40,495 nucleotides of DNA, taken from Leptospiraceae bacterium. Lineage in GTDB: Bacteria; Spirochaetota; Leptospiria; Leptospirales; Leptospiraceae. Shown here one piece after another: positions 24,971-33,169 of the stretch. The notes under the pieces were generated by a model. It did not search any database and was not told the origin of the DNA. It saw nothing but the letters and a program-made list of their open reading frames with translations. Both the position numbers and the translations under genes were made by a program. The stretch covers positions 1 to 40,495 of the forward strand of contig JANYCR010000266.1 in the NCBI GenBank assembly GCA_025360185.1, written 5' to 3'. The stretch's first letter is position 1. Each line of letters opens with the position of its first letter.

Positions 24971-25378
24971 TTATTTAGGGGAAATCATACTTATTCTTTT
25001 ACTTCGATGTATTCGATAAATTTGAAAGTCACTATCTGTTGTCAGAATTATCCCACCTTTTATTAACTCTAACATTCTTACAAGAGATGCATCAGCTAGA
25101 GAAACTTTTTGGGTCTTATATTTTGACAGGGTTTGACCAACTTCTTTTACATGATCACCGAGGCTAAATGGAATTTGTATATAGCCATCTTCTATCATTT
25201 TTAAAATTGCTTCATCCCCACCACTTCCCTGAAGAAGATAACAGCATTCTGCCACTACGGCTTCGCAAGTCAATAAAGGAGGAGTTACCCTATCTAATTC
25301 TTTGCAAGCCCATTCATGTAAGTTATCTCGTCGATTAAGATAAGCAACTAAAACACCTGTATCGACAACGTATTTCAT
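24971..25378 (-). CDS. vapC: PIN-domain toxin (VapC-like)
   Basis: A 135-residue PIN-domain ribonuclease. The acidic active-site residues are in place: Asp6 in VVDTGVL, Glu44 in VVAE, Asp96 in SLADASLV and Asp115/117 in TTDSDF. Proteins of this size paired with a small ribbon-helix-helix protein are toxins that cut tRNA or rRNA when freed from the antitoxin. The start overlaps the antitoxin stop by four bases (ATGA at 25375-25378), the usual coupling for such modules. It lies in the same orientation between cysD and cysN. The pairing and toxin call are good; the RNA target is unknown. Confidence 0.88.
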   Translation of the reverse strand: MKYVVDTGVLVAYLNRRDNLHEWACKELDRVTPPLLTCEAVVAECCYLLQGSGGDEAILKMIEDGYIQIPFSLGDHVKEVGQTLSKYKTQKVSLADASLVRMLELIKGGIILTTDSDFQIYRIHRSKRISMISPK

Positions 25379-25629
25379 CGACCGAAACCTATTAAATGTT
25401 GTTTGTTTGTAGATAAATCTGGCGCAAGAGAAACTAAACCGCGATATTTTTTGGTCTTTTCGGCAAAGGAAGATTTACTTTCTGTATGTATCTTTGTCAT
25501 ATAATCAAGAATTGCATCTCGAACAAAAGCTGATTGAGTTATATCCAAATCTTCCGTTAAAGTTTGAATATCTTCAAGCATATCCTCGGTTATTTTCATG
25601 GTAATAGTTTTTAAATTCATTCGATTCAT
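25375..25629 (-). CDS. vapB: Ribbon-helix-helix antitoxin (VapB-like)
   Basis: An 84-residue protein (an ATG three codons later at 25620 is an alternative start). The N-terminal 45 residues are a ribbon-helix-helix DNA-binding domain: strand LKTITMKIT, helix EDMLEDIQTLTEDL, turn DITQ, helix SAFVRDAILDYM. The C-terminal Lys/Ser/Leu-rich tail would wrap and block the PIN toxin. GGGAG lies about 15 nt upstream, a loose fit. A perfect palindrome overlapping a promoter just upstream is the expected autoregulatory operator for this kind of antitoxin. It is translationally coupled to vapC. Confidence 0.85.
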   Translation of the reverse strand: MNRMNLKTITMKITEDMLEDIQTLTEDLDITQSAFVRDAILDYMTKIHTESKSSFAEKTKKYRGLVSLAPDLSTNKQHLIGFGR

Positions 25630-25647
25630 AGCTTTTAAAAATCTCCC

Positions 25648-25690
25648 GGTATTACTTTTTTAACAATAAGTAATACCTGTATTTTGTCAA
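25648..25690 (-). promoter_or_regulatory. vapBC promoter with perfect palindromic operator
   Basis: On the minus strand TTGACA (25685-25690) and TATTGT (25663-25668) are 16 nt apart, a good -35/-10 pair. The arms GGTATTACTT (25648-25657) and AAGTAATACC (25668-25677) form a perfect 10-bp inverted repeat with a 10-nt spacer that touches and surrounds the -10. It ends 19 nt before the vapB start. This is the layout of an antitoxin-repressed promoter; binding by VapB is inferred. Confidence 0.72.
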
Positions 25691-25707
25691 GTTTTTCAAA
25701 AAAAAAC

Positions 25708-26613
25708 CTAAAAATAACCCTCTCTTTTTCTTTCTTCCATTGCGGCTTCCGAGCGTTTATCATCTGCACGACCACCTCTTTCTGTGACACGAGCAGAGGC
25801 TACTTCTTGTATAATCTCAGTGAGATTTGATGCGTTAGAAATAACTGCTCCTGTGCAAGTCATGTCCCCTACCGTTCGATAACGAACCTGCATCTCTTTT
25901 ACTTCATCATTTACGTCTGGAAGCACTACATCTGAAACGCTAAGAAGCATATTGTCATGCATAAATAAATTTCTTTTATGAGTAAAATAAATACTTGGGA
26001 TGGCAAGATTTTCTTTTAAAATATACTGCCACACATCCATTTCTGTCCAATTGCTAATGGGGAAAACGCGTATATGCTCACCCTTTTGAATTTTCCCATT
26101 GTATAAATCCCAGAGCTCTGGTCTTTGTTTTTTAGGCTCCCATTGACCAAATTCATCTCGAAAAGAAAAAATTCTTTCTTTCGCGCGAGCCTTCTCTTCA
26201 TCTCTTCTAGCTCCACCGAAAGCTGCATCGAATTTAAATTCTTCTAAAGCATCAAGAAGAGTTATAGTTTGCAATTTATTTCTACTCGGAATTCTTCCAG
26301 TTTCTTCAACTGCCTTACCTTGGTTAATAGAGTCTTGCACATAACGTATAATTAGTCTCTCATCAATTCGCTTTACCATTTCATCGCGAAATGTAATCGT
26401 CTCGGGAAAATTATGACCTGTATCAATATGAAGTAGCGGAAAAGGAAACTTAGCCGGTCGAAAGGCTTTTTCTGCAAGGCGGACAAGGGTAATAGAATCT
26501 TTTCCCCCTGAAAATAAAAGCACTGGCTTTTCAAATTGAGCAGCAACCTCTCTCATTATATAAATCGACTCTGCTTCCAATTCTTGTAAATGATTCAAAT
26601 GATACTTACTCAA
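25708..26613 (-). CDS. cysD: Sulfate adenylyltransferase subunit CysD
   Basis: A 301-residue PP-loop ATP pyrophosphatase, the normal CysD length. SGGKDS is at residues 35-40; the conserved IDTGHNFPET, FGGARRDEEKARAKER and FPISNWTEMDVWQYI segments all follow, along with TVGDMTCTGAV near the end. With CysN it makes adenosine 5'-phosphosulfate from sulfate and ATP in the cytoplasm. It lies 52 nt after cysH and is followed by the vapBC promoter region, so the usual cysD-cysN adjacency is broken by the toxin-antitoxin pair. Confidence 0.96.
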   Translation of the reverse strand: MSKYHLNHLQELEAESIYIMREVAAQFEKPVLLFSGGKDSITLVRLAEKAFRPAKFPFPLLHIDTGHNFPETITFRDEMVKRIDERLIIRYVQDSINQGKAVEETGRIPSRNKLQTITLLDALEEFKFDAAFGGARRDEEKARAKERIFSFRDEFGQWEPKKQRPELWDLYNGKIQKGEHIRVFPISNWTEMDVWQYILKENLAIPSIYFTHKRNLFMHDNMLLSVSDVVLPDVNDEVKEMQVRYRTVGDMTCTGAVISNASNLTEIIQEVASARVTERGGRADDKRSEAAMEERKREGYF

Positions 26614-26665
26614 AATCTTTTCTCCTTTTAAGAGCTATTCGCTTTAATGACTCTATTATTTTTCT

Positions 26666-27415
26666 TTAGACAAACATTGATTTGTCGCTCTTTGGCTTAT
26701 TCGGAACTAGTTTTCCATCTTGCCAATGAAGCCCACATTCTTTTGTAGCAGGATCTTCCCACCACCATCTTCCTGCTCTTGAGTCTTCGCCTTCTTCAAT
26801 TGAACGCGTGCAAGGAGCACAACCGATACTAGGATACCCTTTGTCATGAAGTTCATTGTAGGGAATATTTTTTTCTTTGATATAATCCCAAACTTGTTTT
26901 TCCGTCCAATTCAAAAGTGGATTTATTTTTAGGACTGAATACTTTTCATCCCATTCTGCAAATTTCATATCAGAGCGAGTAACAGATTGTTCTTTTCTGA
27001 GACCTGTAATCCAAAGAGATTTATCTTTCATTGCACGCGCGAGTGGTTCTAACTTTCTTACAGAACAACATTCTTTTCTATTTTCAATGCTTTCATAAAA
27101 GAGGTTAATACCCTTTTCCCGCACCATTTTCTCAACTGATATGTAATCAGGGAATTGAACTTGAATTTTGATATCGTATTTTTTTTCCGTATCTTCTATC
27201 GTTTTATAGGTCTCATACGGCAAACGACCAGTATCCAGTGTAACAATTTGAACAGTATTATCAATGCTCATAATCAAGTCAGTTAATACTTGATCTTCGG
27301 CACCAAGGCTAGAAGAAAACAAAACTCCGCCTTTATACTTTATCAATGCAAGCTGTAAAATTTCTTTCGTATTCGAAACTTGAAACTTTTGGTTAAATTC
27401 GTCTATATTTGTCAT
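26666..27415 (-). CDS. cysH: Adenylylsulfate (APS) reductase, CysH family
   Basis: A 249-residue assimilatory reductase. In addition to the catalytic Cys227 in ECGLH, it carries Cys116-Cys117 (ECCSVRK) and Cys199/Cys202 (GCAPC), the four ligands of the [4Fe-4S] cluster found in APS-using enzymes. PAPS-specific enzymes lack these, so the substrate is most likely APS. This agrees with the absence of an APS kinase gene in the locus. The product is sulfite. It starts 14 nt after the sulfite reductase gene ends and precedes cysD, in the order of pathway partners. Confidence 0.93.
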   Translation of the reverse strand: MTNIDEFNQKFQVSNTKEILQLALIKYKGGVLFSSSLGAEDQVLTDLIMSIDNTVQIVTLDTGRLPYETYKTIEDTEKKYDIKIQVQFPDYISVEKMVREKGINLFYESIENRKECCSVRKLEPLARAMKDKSLWITGLRKEQSVTRSDMKFAEWDEKYSVLKINPLLNWTEKQVWDYIKEKNIPYNELHDKGYPSIGCAPCTRSIEEGEDSRAGRWWWEDPATKECGLHWQDGKLVPNKPKSDKSMFV

Positions 27416-27429
27416 AGGATGAGTTAACC

Positions 27430-29028
27430 TTACTCTCCTTTCGAGATGGCTATTCCCAATAATTCTGCAACTTGTTCTTTCTCATAATCTTTATAGAAAT
27501 CACGAAAAGATTGCCCATTCACTTTCTTTGCATAATACTGATTAGCCAGTTTCTCTACGATCGGACCACATTGGTCGGCTTTCACTTTCAAAACACTGTG
27601 AGTAAAAGATGGATTATTCCCTATAGAGCCACCGAGGTGTAGCATGTAGGCTTCTTCCATTTCATCGTTTTCCCCTTTTGTTTTTCCCCCGATGAACCCG
27701 ATGTCTGCAATAGAATATTGAGAACAGCTATTTGTGCAACCAGAGAAGTGGATATTAATATTATCCACGCTTACATTTTTTTCATTTAAGTAGTCGATCA
27801 GTTTTGCTGTTCTATTTTTTGTTTCCACAATGGCAAGGTTACAAAACTCGGAGCCGGTGCAGGAAACGATTCGATTATGTGTTTGCTTTGGGCTATAAAT
27901 TCCTGAATCTTCTAGAGCTTTAACAGCGCCCGCAACGTTTGCGTCTGGTATTCCCAGGATTAGAACATTTTGTTTATTTGTATTTCGTAGAAGTCCATTT
28001 CCAAATTCTTCCGCAATATCACAAAGCTTTTTGAGTTGATCCCCATTTAATCTTCCTACTTTAATAGGCACTCCAATAAAATTCATTCCTGGTTGTTTCA
28101 TTTTATTAGGACCGAGAGGATCTGAATTTTTCTCGACAACTTGCGGATTAGGATAGTCTGTTAACTTGTATCCAAGTTTTTTTTCTAACTCTTCGCGCAT
28201 TTTTTCATGACCCCAGGCATCCATTAAAAATTTCATTCTTGACTTACGGCGATTTTCTCTGTTTCCATGATCTCGGTAAAGCTCTGTTAGCCCCGCACAT
28301 ACAGCTAAAACTTCATTGTCATCTTTTAAGAAAACATTTAACCATTTAGAAAAATAAGGATTTGTAGAAAGTCCCCCGCCTACACGAATTGTATATCCAA
28401 ATTTTGTTTCACCGTTTACTTCTAATTTTGCGCCAACTATTCCAATACAATTAATCTCTGGTTGTGCAAGATTATGCGGCGCTCCTGAAATAGAAACCTT
28501 AAACTTGCGAGGTAAATCTCCCAAATCAGGACGTTCAGAAATTTCTTTTACATAACGGCTAATGATTCCGTTTGCGTTTAAATATTCCTCTGGATCAATT
28601 CCGGCAAGTGGATTTCCGGTAATATTTCTCGTTATATCACCGCACGCGCCTAGAACACCAAGACCTATTTCGTCTAGTTTATCAATGATGGGAGGTATGT
28701 CGGCTATCGTCAGCCAATGAACTTGAAAACATTGACGGGTAGTAATATCGATTAGCCCCCTAGCACGCTCGTTCGTGAACTTAGCAATCTCTCGTCCTTG
28801 CTTCGAAGTAAATTGTCCAGACGGAATTCTCATTCGCATCATAAAATAACCATCAGTCTTAGGCTTTTGCAAATAACAGCCGAACCATTTAAAACGAATA
28901 TGGTCATCTTCTGGGATTGCCTGAAAGCCTTCCTTCGCCCATTTGTCAATCTCGGGGCGTAGTTTTAAAGGATTTTTTTCCTTCTTAATTCTTTCTTCGT
29001 TTGTGATTTTGGATTCTTCTTTCGCCAC
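27430..29028 (-). CDS. sir: Siroheme-[4Fe-4S] sulfite reductase, ferredoxin type
   Basis: A 532-residue nitrite/sulfite reductase. The cluster/siroheme ligands lie in CTGSEFCN (about residues 389-395) and GCTNSCSQ (about 431-435). TRQCFQVHWL and the ACGDITRNITGNPLAG segment mark the first half-repeat. With no flavoprotein gene nearby, electrons probably come from ferredoxin. The family includes nitrite reductases; the sulfate reduction and siroheme neighbours favour sulfite. The GTG start at 29028 follows GAGGT by 7 nt. It is the first gene of the cys transcript. Confidence 0.88.
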   Translation of the reverse strand: MAKEESKITNEERIKKEKNPLKLRPEIDKWAKEGFQAIPEDDHIRFKWFGCYLQKPKTDGYFMMRMRIPSGQFTSKQGREIAKFTNERARGLIDITTRQCFQVHWLTIADIPPIIDKLDEIGLGVLGACGDITRNITGNPLAGIDPEEYLNANGIISRYVKEISERPDLGDLPRKFKVSISGAPHNLAQPEINCIGIVGAKLEVNGETKFGYTIRVGGGLSTNPYFSKWLNVFLKDDNEVLAVCAGLTELYRDHGNRENRRKSRMKFLMDAWGHEKMREELEKKLGYKLTDYPNPQVVEKNSDPLGPNKMKQPGMNFIGVPIKVGRLNGDQLKKLCDIAEEFGNGLLRNTNKQNVLILGIPDANVAGAVKALEDSGIYSPKQTHNRIVSCTGSEFCNLAIVETKNRTAKLIDYLNEKNVSVDNINIHFSGCTNSCSQYSIADIGFIGGKTKGENDEMEEAYMLHLGGSIGNNPSFTHSVLKVKADQCGPIVEKLANQYYAKKVNGQSFRDFYKDYEKEQVAELLGIAISKGE

Positions 29029-29060
29029 GTCAACTACCTCGATTCTAAGTGTATCTTTAC

Positions 29061-29089
29061 CATATCGAAAACATTATCCCTATTGTCAA
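29061..29089 (-). promoter_or_regulatory. Candidate promoter of the cys operon
   Basis: On the minus strand TTGACA (29084-29089) is followed after 17 nt by GATATG (29061-29066), which matches the -10 consensus in only three positions. Transcription would start about 25 nt before the GTG of the sulfite reductase gene. The -35 is perfect but the -10 is weak, as expected for an activated promoter; no activator site is assigned. Confidence 0.4.
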
Positions 29090-29188
29090 TATATTAGAAT
29101 TTCTATCTAGTATAGTGGAATAACGGGAAATGGAAACTTTAAAAAGTTGTAATAAAATATGCCTATTCCACGATGAGATTGAATATTT

Positions 29189-30568
29189 ATGGGAAAGATT
29201 AGAGATGAATTATACAATCAACTTGCAGAAAAGCCCCACCCAATTTTTGTATTTCAAAATAATTTAATCCCTGCAGCGACAATCTGGGTTGGAGTTAAAG
29301 CATGGGTTAATTACTTTCGGGAATTAAAATTAGAATCGGGCGATCGAATCATTCTTAGTTATCCGGAAAGTCCTGCCTTTGTTCACATTGTATTTGCTTG
29401 TATTTGGGAGGGGCTAACACTTATTATTTTAAAACCTGACTCTGAGAACTTAGAGCCTCTAGAATTTTTTGATGCAAAACTAATTATTACTGCCAAGGAA
29501 ATTCCCTATTCAATTCAGCCGGATAATATGGGAATGCCGCAATCTGCAAAAGAATTAAGGAAAACAAAAAAAAATAGAAACCCAGAAATTCGATTTATTT
29601 TGCAATCCTCTGGGTCAACGGGGCACCCTAAATTTATTTGTTTAGCCGAAGATGCCGTCTTTAATGTTATAGAAACACATGCTAAAATATTTGAATCTAA
29701 TAAAAACAGCGTCTTATCGGCATTACCCTGGAGCCATTGTTTTGGGTTAGTTTTGGATTTACTTTTATGCACTTTTTATTCGGAGGTAATTATTCGGGAT
29801 AGTGAAGGCGGAAGAAGTTTAGACAACTTATTTGAAAATTTCAAAAAATATGAAATCAATCATTTCTCCTCCGTCCCTTTACTCATAGAAAGAATTTTAC
29901 AGAAACAAGGAGGGTTAGAATTTTTGCAGAATCTATCTTCCGGTATCATTGGCGGAGCCCCTATTTCATCAATGATTGCAGACAAATTAAAGAATTCAAA
30001 GCTTTCTATTGGTTATGGTCAAACAGAAGCTTCGCCTGGAATTTGTCTTGGTGAAAAAGGAAAAATTTTTGCGAATTATATAGGTAACCCGTTAGGCTGT
30101 GATACTAAAATTTCAGAAGATGGAGAGCTTTTTTTTAGAGGGAAGAATGCATTTCTTGGGTATTGGCAGAATAGGCAAATAAGCATTATCCCGAAAAATG
30201 AGTGGGTACCTACTGGGGATATGGTCGAAAAAAAAGCAGAAGGGTTATTTTTTGTGGGTCGTATTAATTTCTCTTTTAAGCTTTCGAATGGACTTATGAT
30301 CCATCCGGAACCCATAGAAAAAGACTTACTAGAAAAAAACAAACTTATTTCTCATTGTATGTTATTTTTCCAGCATGAAATACAATTAATATTCTCGCAA
30401 ACATCATCAGGTTGGAACGAAGAAGAAGTTATCGCGAGTATCCGCGACTCCATTCATCCTCTACTAAAAAAAACGAGCATTACAATTAAATCTCTACCTT
30501 CCCACGATTGGGTCTATTCGGCGAAAGGAGAAATCAATCGGATAGCGATGCAGCAAAAATTAAAATAA
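29189..30568 (+). CDS. ANL-superfamily adenylate-forming enzyme
   Basis: A 459-residue AMP-forming ligase. The phosphate loop SSGSTGHPK is at 140-148, SALPWSHCFGL follows, the core A5 motif YGQTEASP starts near 276, TGDMV is the A7 motif, and SAKGEINR near the C-terminus supplies the A10 Lys. It is shorter than typical acyl-CoA synthetases (500-600), mainly in the N-terminal subdomain, and resembles stand-alone acyl- or aryl-activating enzymes. The substrate cannot be read from the sequence. No carrier protein, thioesterase or ketosynthase is adjacent. It is divergent from the cys operon across 160 bp and convergent with the response regulator. Confidence 0.82.
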   Translation: MGKIRDELYNQLAEKPHPIFVFQNNLIPAATIWVGVKAWVNYFRELKLESGDRIILSYPESPAFVHIVFACIWEGLTLIILKPDSENLEPLEFFDAKLIITAKEIPYSIQPDNMGMPQSAKELRKTKKNRNPEIRFILQSSGSTGHPKFICLAEDAVFNVIETHAKIFESNKNSVLSALPWSHCFGLVLDLLLCTFYSEVIIRDSEGGRSLDNLFENFKKYEINHFSSVPLLIERILQKQGGLEFLQNLSSGIIGGAPISSMIADKLKNSKLSIGYGQTEASPGICLGEKGKIFANYIGNPLGCDTKISEDGELFFRGKNAFLGYWQNRQISIIPKNEWVPTGDMVEKKAEGLFFVGRINFSFKLSNGLMIHPEPIEKDLLEKNKLISHCMLFFQHEIQLIFSQTSSGWNEEEVIASIRDSIHPLLKKTSITIKSLPSHDWVYSAKGEINRIAMQQKLK

Positions 30569-30599
30569 GTTGCAACCACTAACCCGCTTTTGCTATGTT

Positions 30600-31217
30600 C
30601 TATAAACTCAAAGTTTCATAGTAGCGAATAATTTCGGAAAGGCTTTTCATATTTAATTTTTCTTTAATATTATTCTTGTGAAACTCAATTGTTCTTACAG
30701 AGAGATTAAATTTTTCTGCTATTTCGATATTAGAAAAACCTTTAGCAATAAAATCCAACACTTCTTTTTCCCTTGGGGTTAATGAATCGTAACCGACAGA
30801 TTCTTTGGAATGAGAAACTAGATATTTTTGCATTTTTGGGGAAGCAGCAAAACCACCATCCATTACTGAACTGAGCAGTGGAGAAATCATTTCAAATGGT
30901 TCTGATTTTAGAATATAGCCATTGATGCTAGCTTCAATCGATTTGAGGAAAAAAGATCTTTCTTCATGAAACGTAAATATAACTTTTTTAATTTTGGGAT
31001 ATTCTTCTTTTATACGCTTGAGAACATCAAAGGTATTCGAACCTGGCATATCAATATCAGTCATAATTACTTCTGGGTTCATTGTCGTAACCATCGTAAA
31101 AAGCTCCTCTGCATTCGAGGCAACTCCCTCTAACGAAAATATTTTTGAGTCTTTTAAATAGGCTTTTATGCCTTCTCGTATCACAGGATGGTCATCAGCT
31201 AAAATTAATTTATACAT
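30600..31217 (-). CDS. NarL/FixJ-family response regulator
   Basis: A 205-residue two-domain regulator. The receiver domain has the acidic pair ADDH, the phosphorylated Asp54 in TDIDMPG and the conserved Lys104 (YILKSEPF). The C-terminal LuxR-type helix-turn-helix covers about 140-205 (LTPREKEVLDFIAKGFSNIEIAEKF followed by VRTIEFHKNNI). It probably binds DNA as a dimer after phosphorylation. No histidine kinase is next to it, so it is an orphan here. It lies 56 nt downstream of the GH5 gene on the same strand and may be read from the patatin-GH5 transcript, but could have its own promoter. Confidence 0.93.
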   Translation of the reverse strand: MYKLILADDHPVIREGIKAYLKDSKIFSLEGVASNAEELFTMVTTMNPEVIMTDIDMPGSNTFDVLKRIKEEYPKIKKVIFTFHEERSFFLKSIEASINGYILKSEPFEMISPLLSSVMDGGFAASPKMQKYLVSHSKESVGYDSLTPREKEVLDFIAKGFSNIEIAEKFNLSVRTIEFHKNNIKEKLNMKSLSEIIRYYETLSL

Positions 31218-31273
31218 AGTAAAAATGGAAATATGCCATTCGTTTTTTACAAGTAAATTTTTTTTCTATACCA

Positions 31274-33169
31274 TTAATCTTTTAGAATCGTAATTCCGTA
31301 TAAGTCGACACCGCTCTCGCCCTGAAAGAAAAGTAGGTTCTTATCTTTTTTATACGTATATGTACCTGCATTAATTAGCACTTTAAAGCCAGCAGCGTAG
31401 TGAATTTGAGGGATAAAGATTATGCAAGATCCCTTGTCATAGTCGCCTCTTCTAAATGAATACTTGAACAATCCCTTTGACATATCAAAATAAAGTGAGA
31501 CTGGATTTCCTTCTGTCAAAACAGGATAAGGACGGGAGAATGCTTTTGTTCCTCGACCTCCATCTTCACAAACTTCTTTCGGAGTATCTTTAGAATAAAT
31601 CGATAAATCTTCTTCATTCCATTTGTCGCCTAGCTTATGTGTATTATCTGGAGTATAATTCCATAAAGTCACATTCACCAGGTTTTTCTCAATCGCTTTG
31701 AAAATCGAATCCATCGCAGATTCTTGTTTACTATAATCAAGCGTTTTATATGCATTAGCCCCTTCCATGTCCATAGGAATTCCAGTCTCTCCAATTAACG
31801 TCGGGCATGAATTCATTTCAGTGACGGACATATTTTTTATGGCTGCGATAGACTCATTGTACATAGCCTTAACAGCATCTTTCCCGAAGGCAGGCTTCAT
31901 TTTAAAACCATGAACACCAAACCAATCGAAATATTTTTTTGTAAAAAGTAAAACTCCATCATACCAATGGCTTGCATTGACAACGGATGAGTAGCCTTTC
32001 TTTTCTTTTTCTTCCCATTTTAATTCAAGCTTGGTAGGATCACTTTCTATAAAAATAAAAAATTGTTTATTTACTTTTTGAATTGCAGTTTTAAAGTTTT
32101 TGATAAATGGCTTCATAAAATCAGAATAAAAATCAATATTTCTTCCATTTACTTTTGCAAAATAATCAGACTTCAGAAGCATTGGAGCACCATTTGGGTC
32201 ATAGTTCCATACGCCATGTCTGCGCCAAATACATATATGCCCCTTATTCCAAATTGAAATTCCATCCGGGTTCATAGTATGTTTTCCAATAGTAACTCCA
32301 AAAGAACCAGCAAGGAATTTTACATCTATACTACACGAGACACCTTCAGAGGCATACATTTCTTGAAATGGGCTTGATATAGGAAGAACCCCGCTCCCAA
32401 TTCCAATAAAATCGGTTAAATTTTTTCTTCCTATAAATCCAGGAGAAGGTTCATTTAAGGATCCAAACCCGACAACATTTTTAAATTTGGAAATTTTTCT
32501 AGCCAGACGAAGAATTGATTTTAAATAATGCGATTGCAGATACTCTTGAATATTCACACCATCGACTTTAAGGTTTGGAGAAAAAAAATTTCCTCCAAAG
32601 AAAAGAGTAAAAAGAGTCGCCGTCGGATACTTATGATAATTCTGAGGCCAAATCATTTTCTTGTAATCTTTACCCTGCGCATAATGGATATAAGCCATTT
32701 CTGCATCTTTTAACTTCATAATATCGATGCCTATCGTCTCCAGCGTCCAGCCGGGGGCGCCATCTCCGCCTGTAAACCGTGACCAAACATCCTGATGCGG
32801 ATCGATGAATAAATAGAACCCTTTTTTTTCAGCAAGTTTAATCATCCGGGCAATGTATTCGATATACTCGTCATCGTAAATTCCGGGTCCACCGTGCTCA
32901 ATAGCTTCCCAAGTAATTAAAAAACGGAGAAAATTAAAACCCCATTTTTTTAAACGATCGAAATGCTCACTCGCTTCTTCTTCTAAAAAGGGTCGCCCTA
33001 CAAAAGAAACGGTGCGGTGATTCTGAAAACTTTCTGTTTGGTTTAGGTAAGTAGTTCCGTCTGGAACGATAGGAATTTTGGAGCTGCCCGCAAGATTAAC
33101 TCCGCGTAATAAGATTATACCCCCATTCTTGTCTGAAAAAAATCCATTTTTAGAGTAAAGCCGATTCAT
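31274..33169 (-). CDS. GH5 steryl-glucosidase/glucocerebrosidase-like enzyme
   Basis: A 631-residue glycoside hydrolase family 5 protein. The TIM-barrel landmarks are ILLRGVNLAGSSK, WGFNFLRFLITWEAIE, YLFIDPHQDVWSRF, the acid/base Glu240 in LNEPS, the nucleophile Glu461 in IGETGIP, and a C-terminal beta domain. The stretches GGDGAPGW and ATLFTLFFGGNFF are, from memory, characteristic of the eukaryotic-looking subfamily GH5_12 (fungal sterylglucosidase and glucocerebrosidase). There is no signal peptide, so it should act in the cytoplasm or leave by another route. Its start overlaps the patatin stop (TAATG), implying coupled expression. I infer that it removes glucose from a sterol- or ceramide-like glycolipid. 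Confidence 0.82.
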   Translation of the reverse strand: MNRLYSKNGFFSDKNGGIILLRGVNLAGSSKIPIVPDGTTYLNQTESFQNHRTVSFVGRPFLEEEASEHFDRLKKWGFNFLRFLITWEAIEHGGPGIYDDEYIEYIARMIKLAEKKGFYLFIDPHQDVWSRFTGGDGAPGWTLETIGIDIMKLKDAEMAYIHYAQGKDYKKMIWPQNYHKYPTATLFTLFFGGNFFSPNLKVDGVNIQEYLQSHYLKSILRLARKISKFKNVVGFGSLNEPSPGFIGRKNLTDFIGIGSGVLPISSPFQEMYASEGVSCSIDVKFLAGSFGVTIGKHTMNPDGISIWNKGHICIWRRHGVWNYDPNGAPMLLKSDYFAKVNGRNIDFYSDFMKPFIKNFKTAIQKVNKQFFIFIESDPTKLELKWEEKEKKGYSSVVNASHWYDGVLLFTKKYFDWFGVHGFKMKPAFGKDAVKAMYNESIAAIKNMSVTEMNSCPTLIGETGIPMDMEGANAYKTLDYSKQESAMDSIFKAIEKNLVNVTLWNYTPDNTHKLGDKWNEEDLSIYSKDTPKEVCEDGGRGTKAFSRPYPVLTEGNPVSLYFDMSKGLFKYSFRRGDYDKGSCIIFIPQIHYAAGFKVLINAGTYTYKKDKNLLFFQGESGVDLYGITILKD

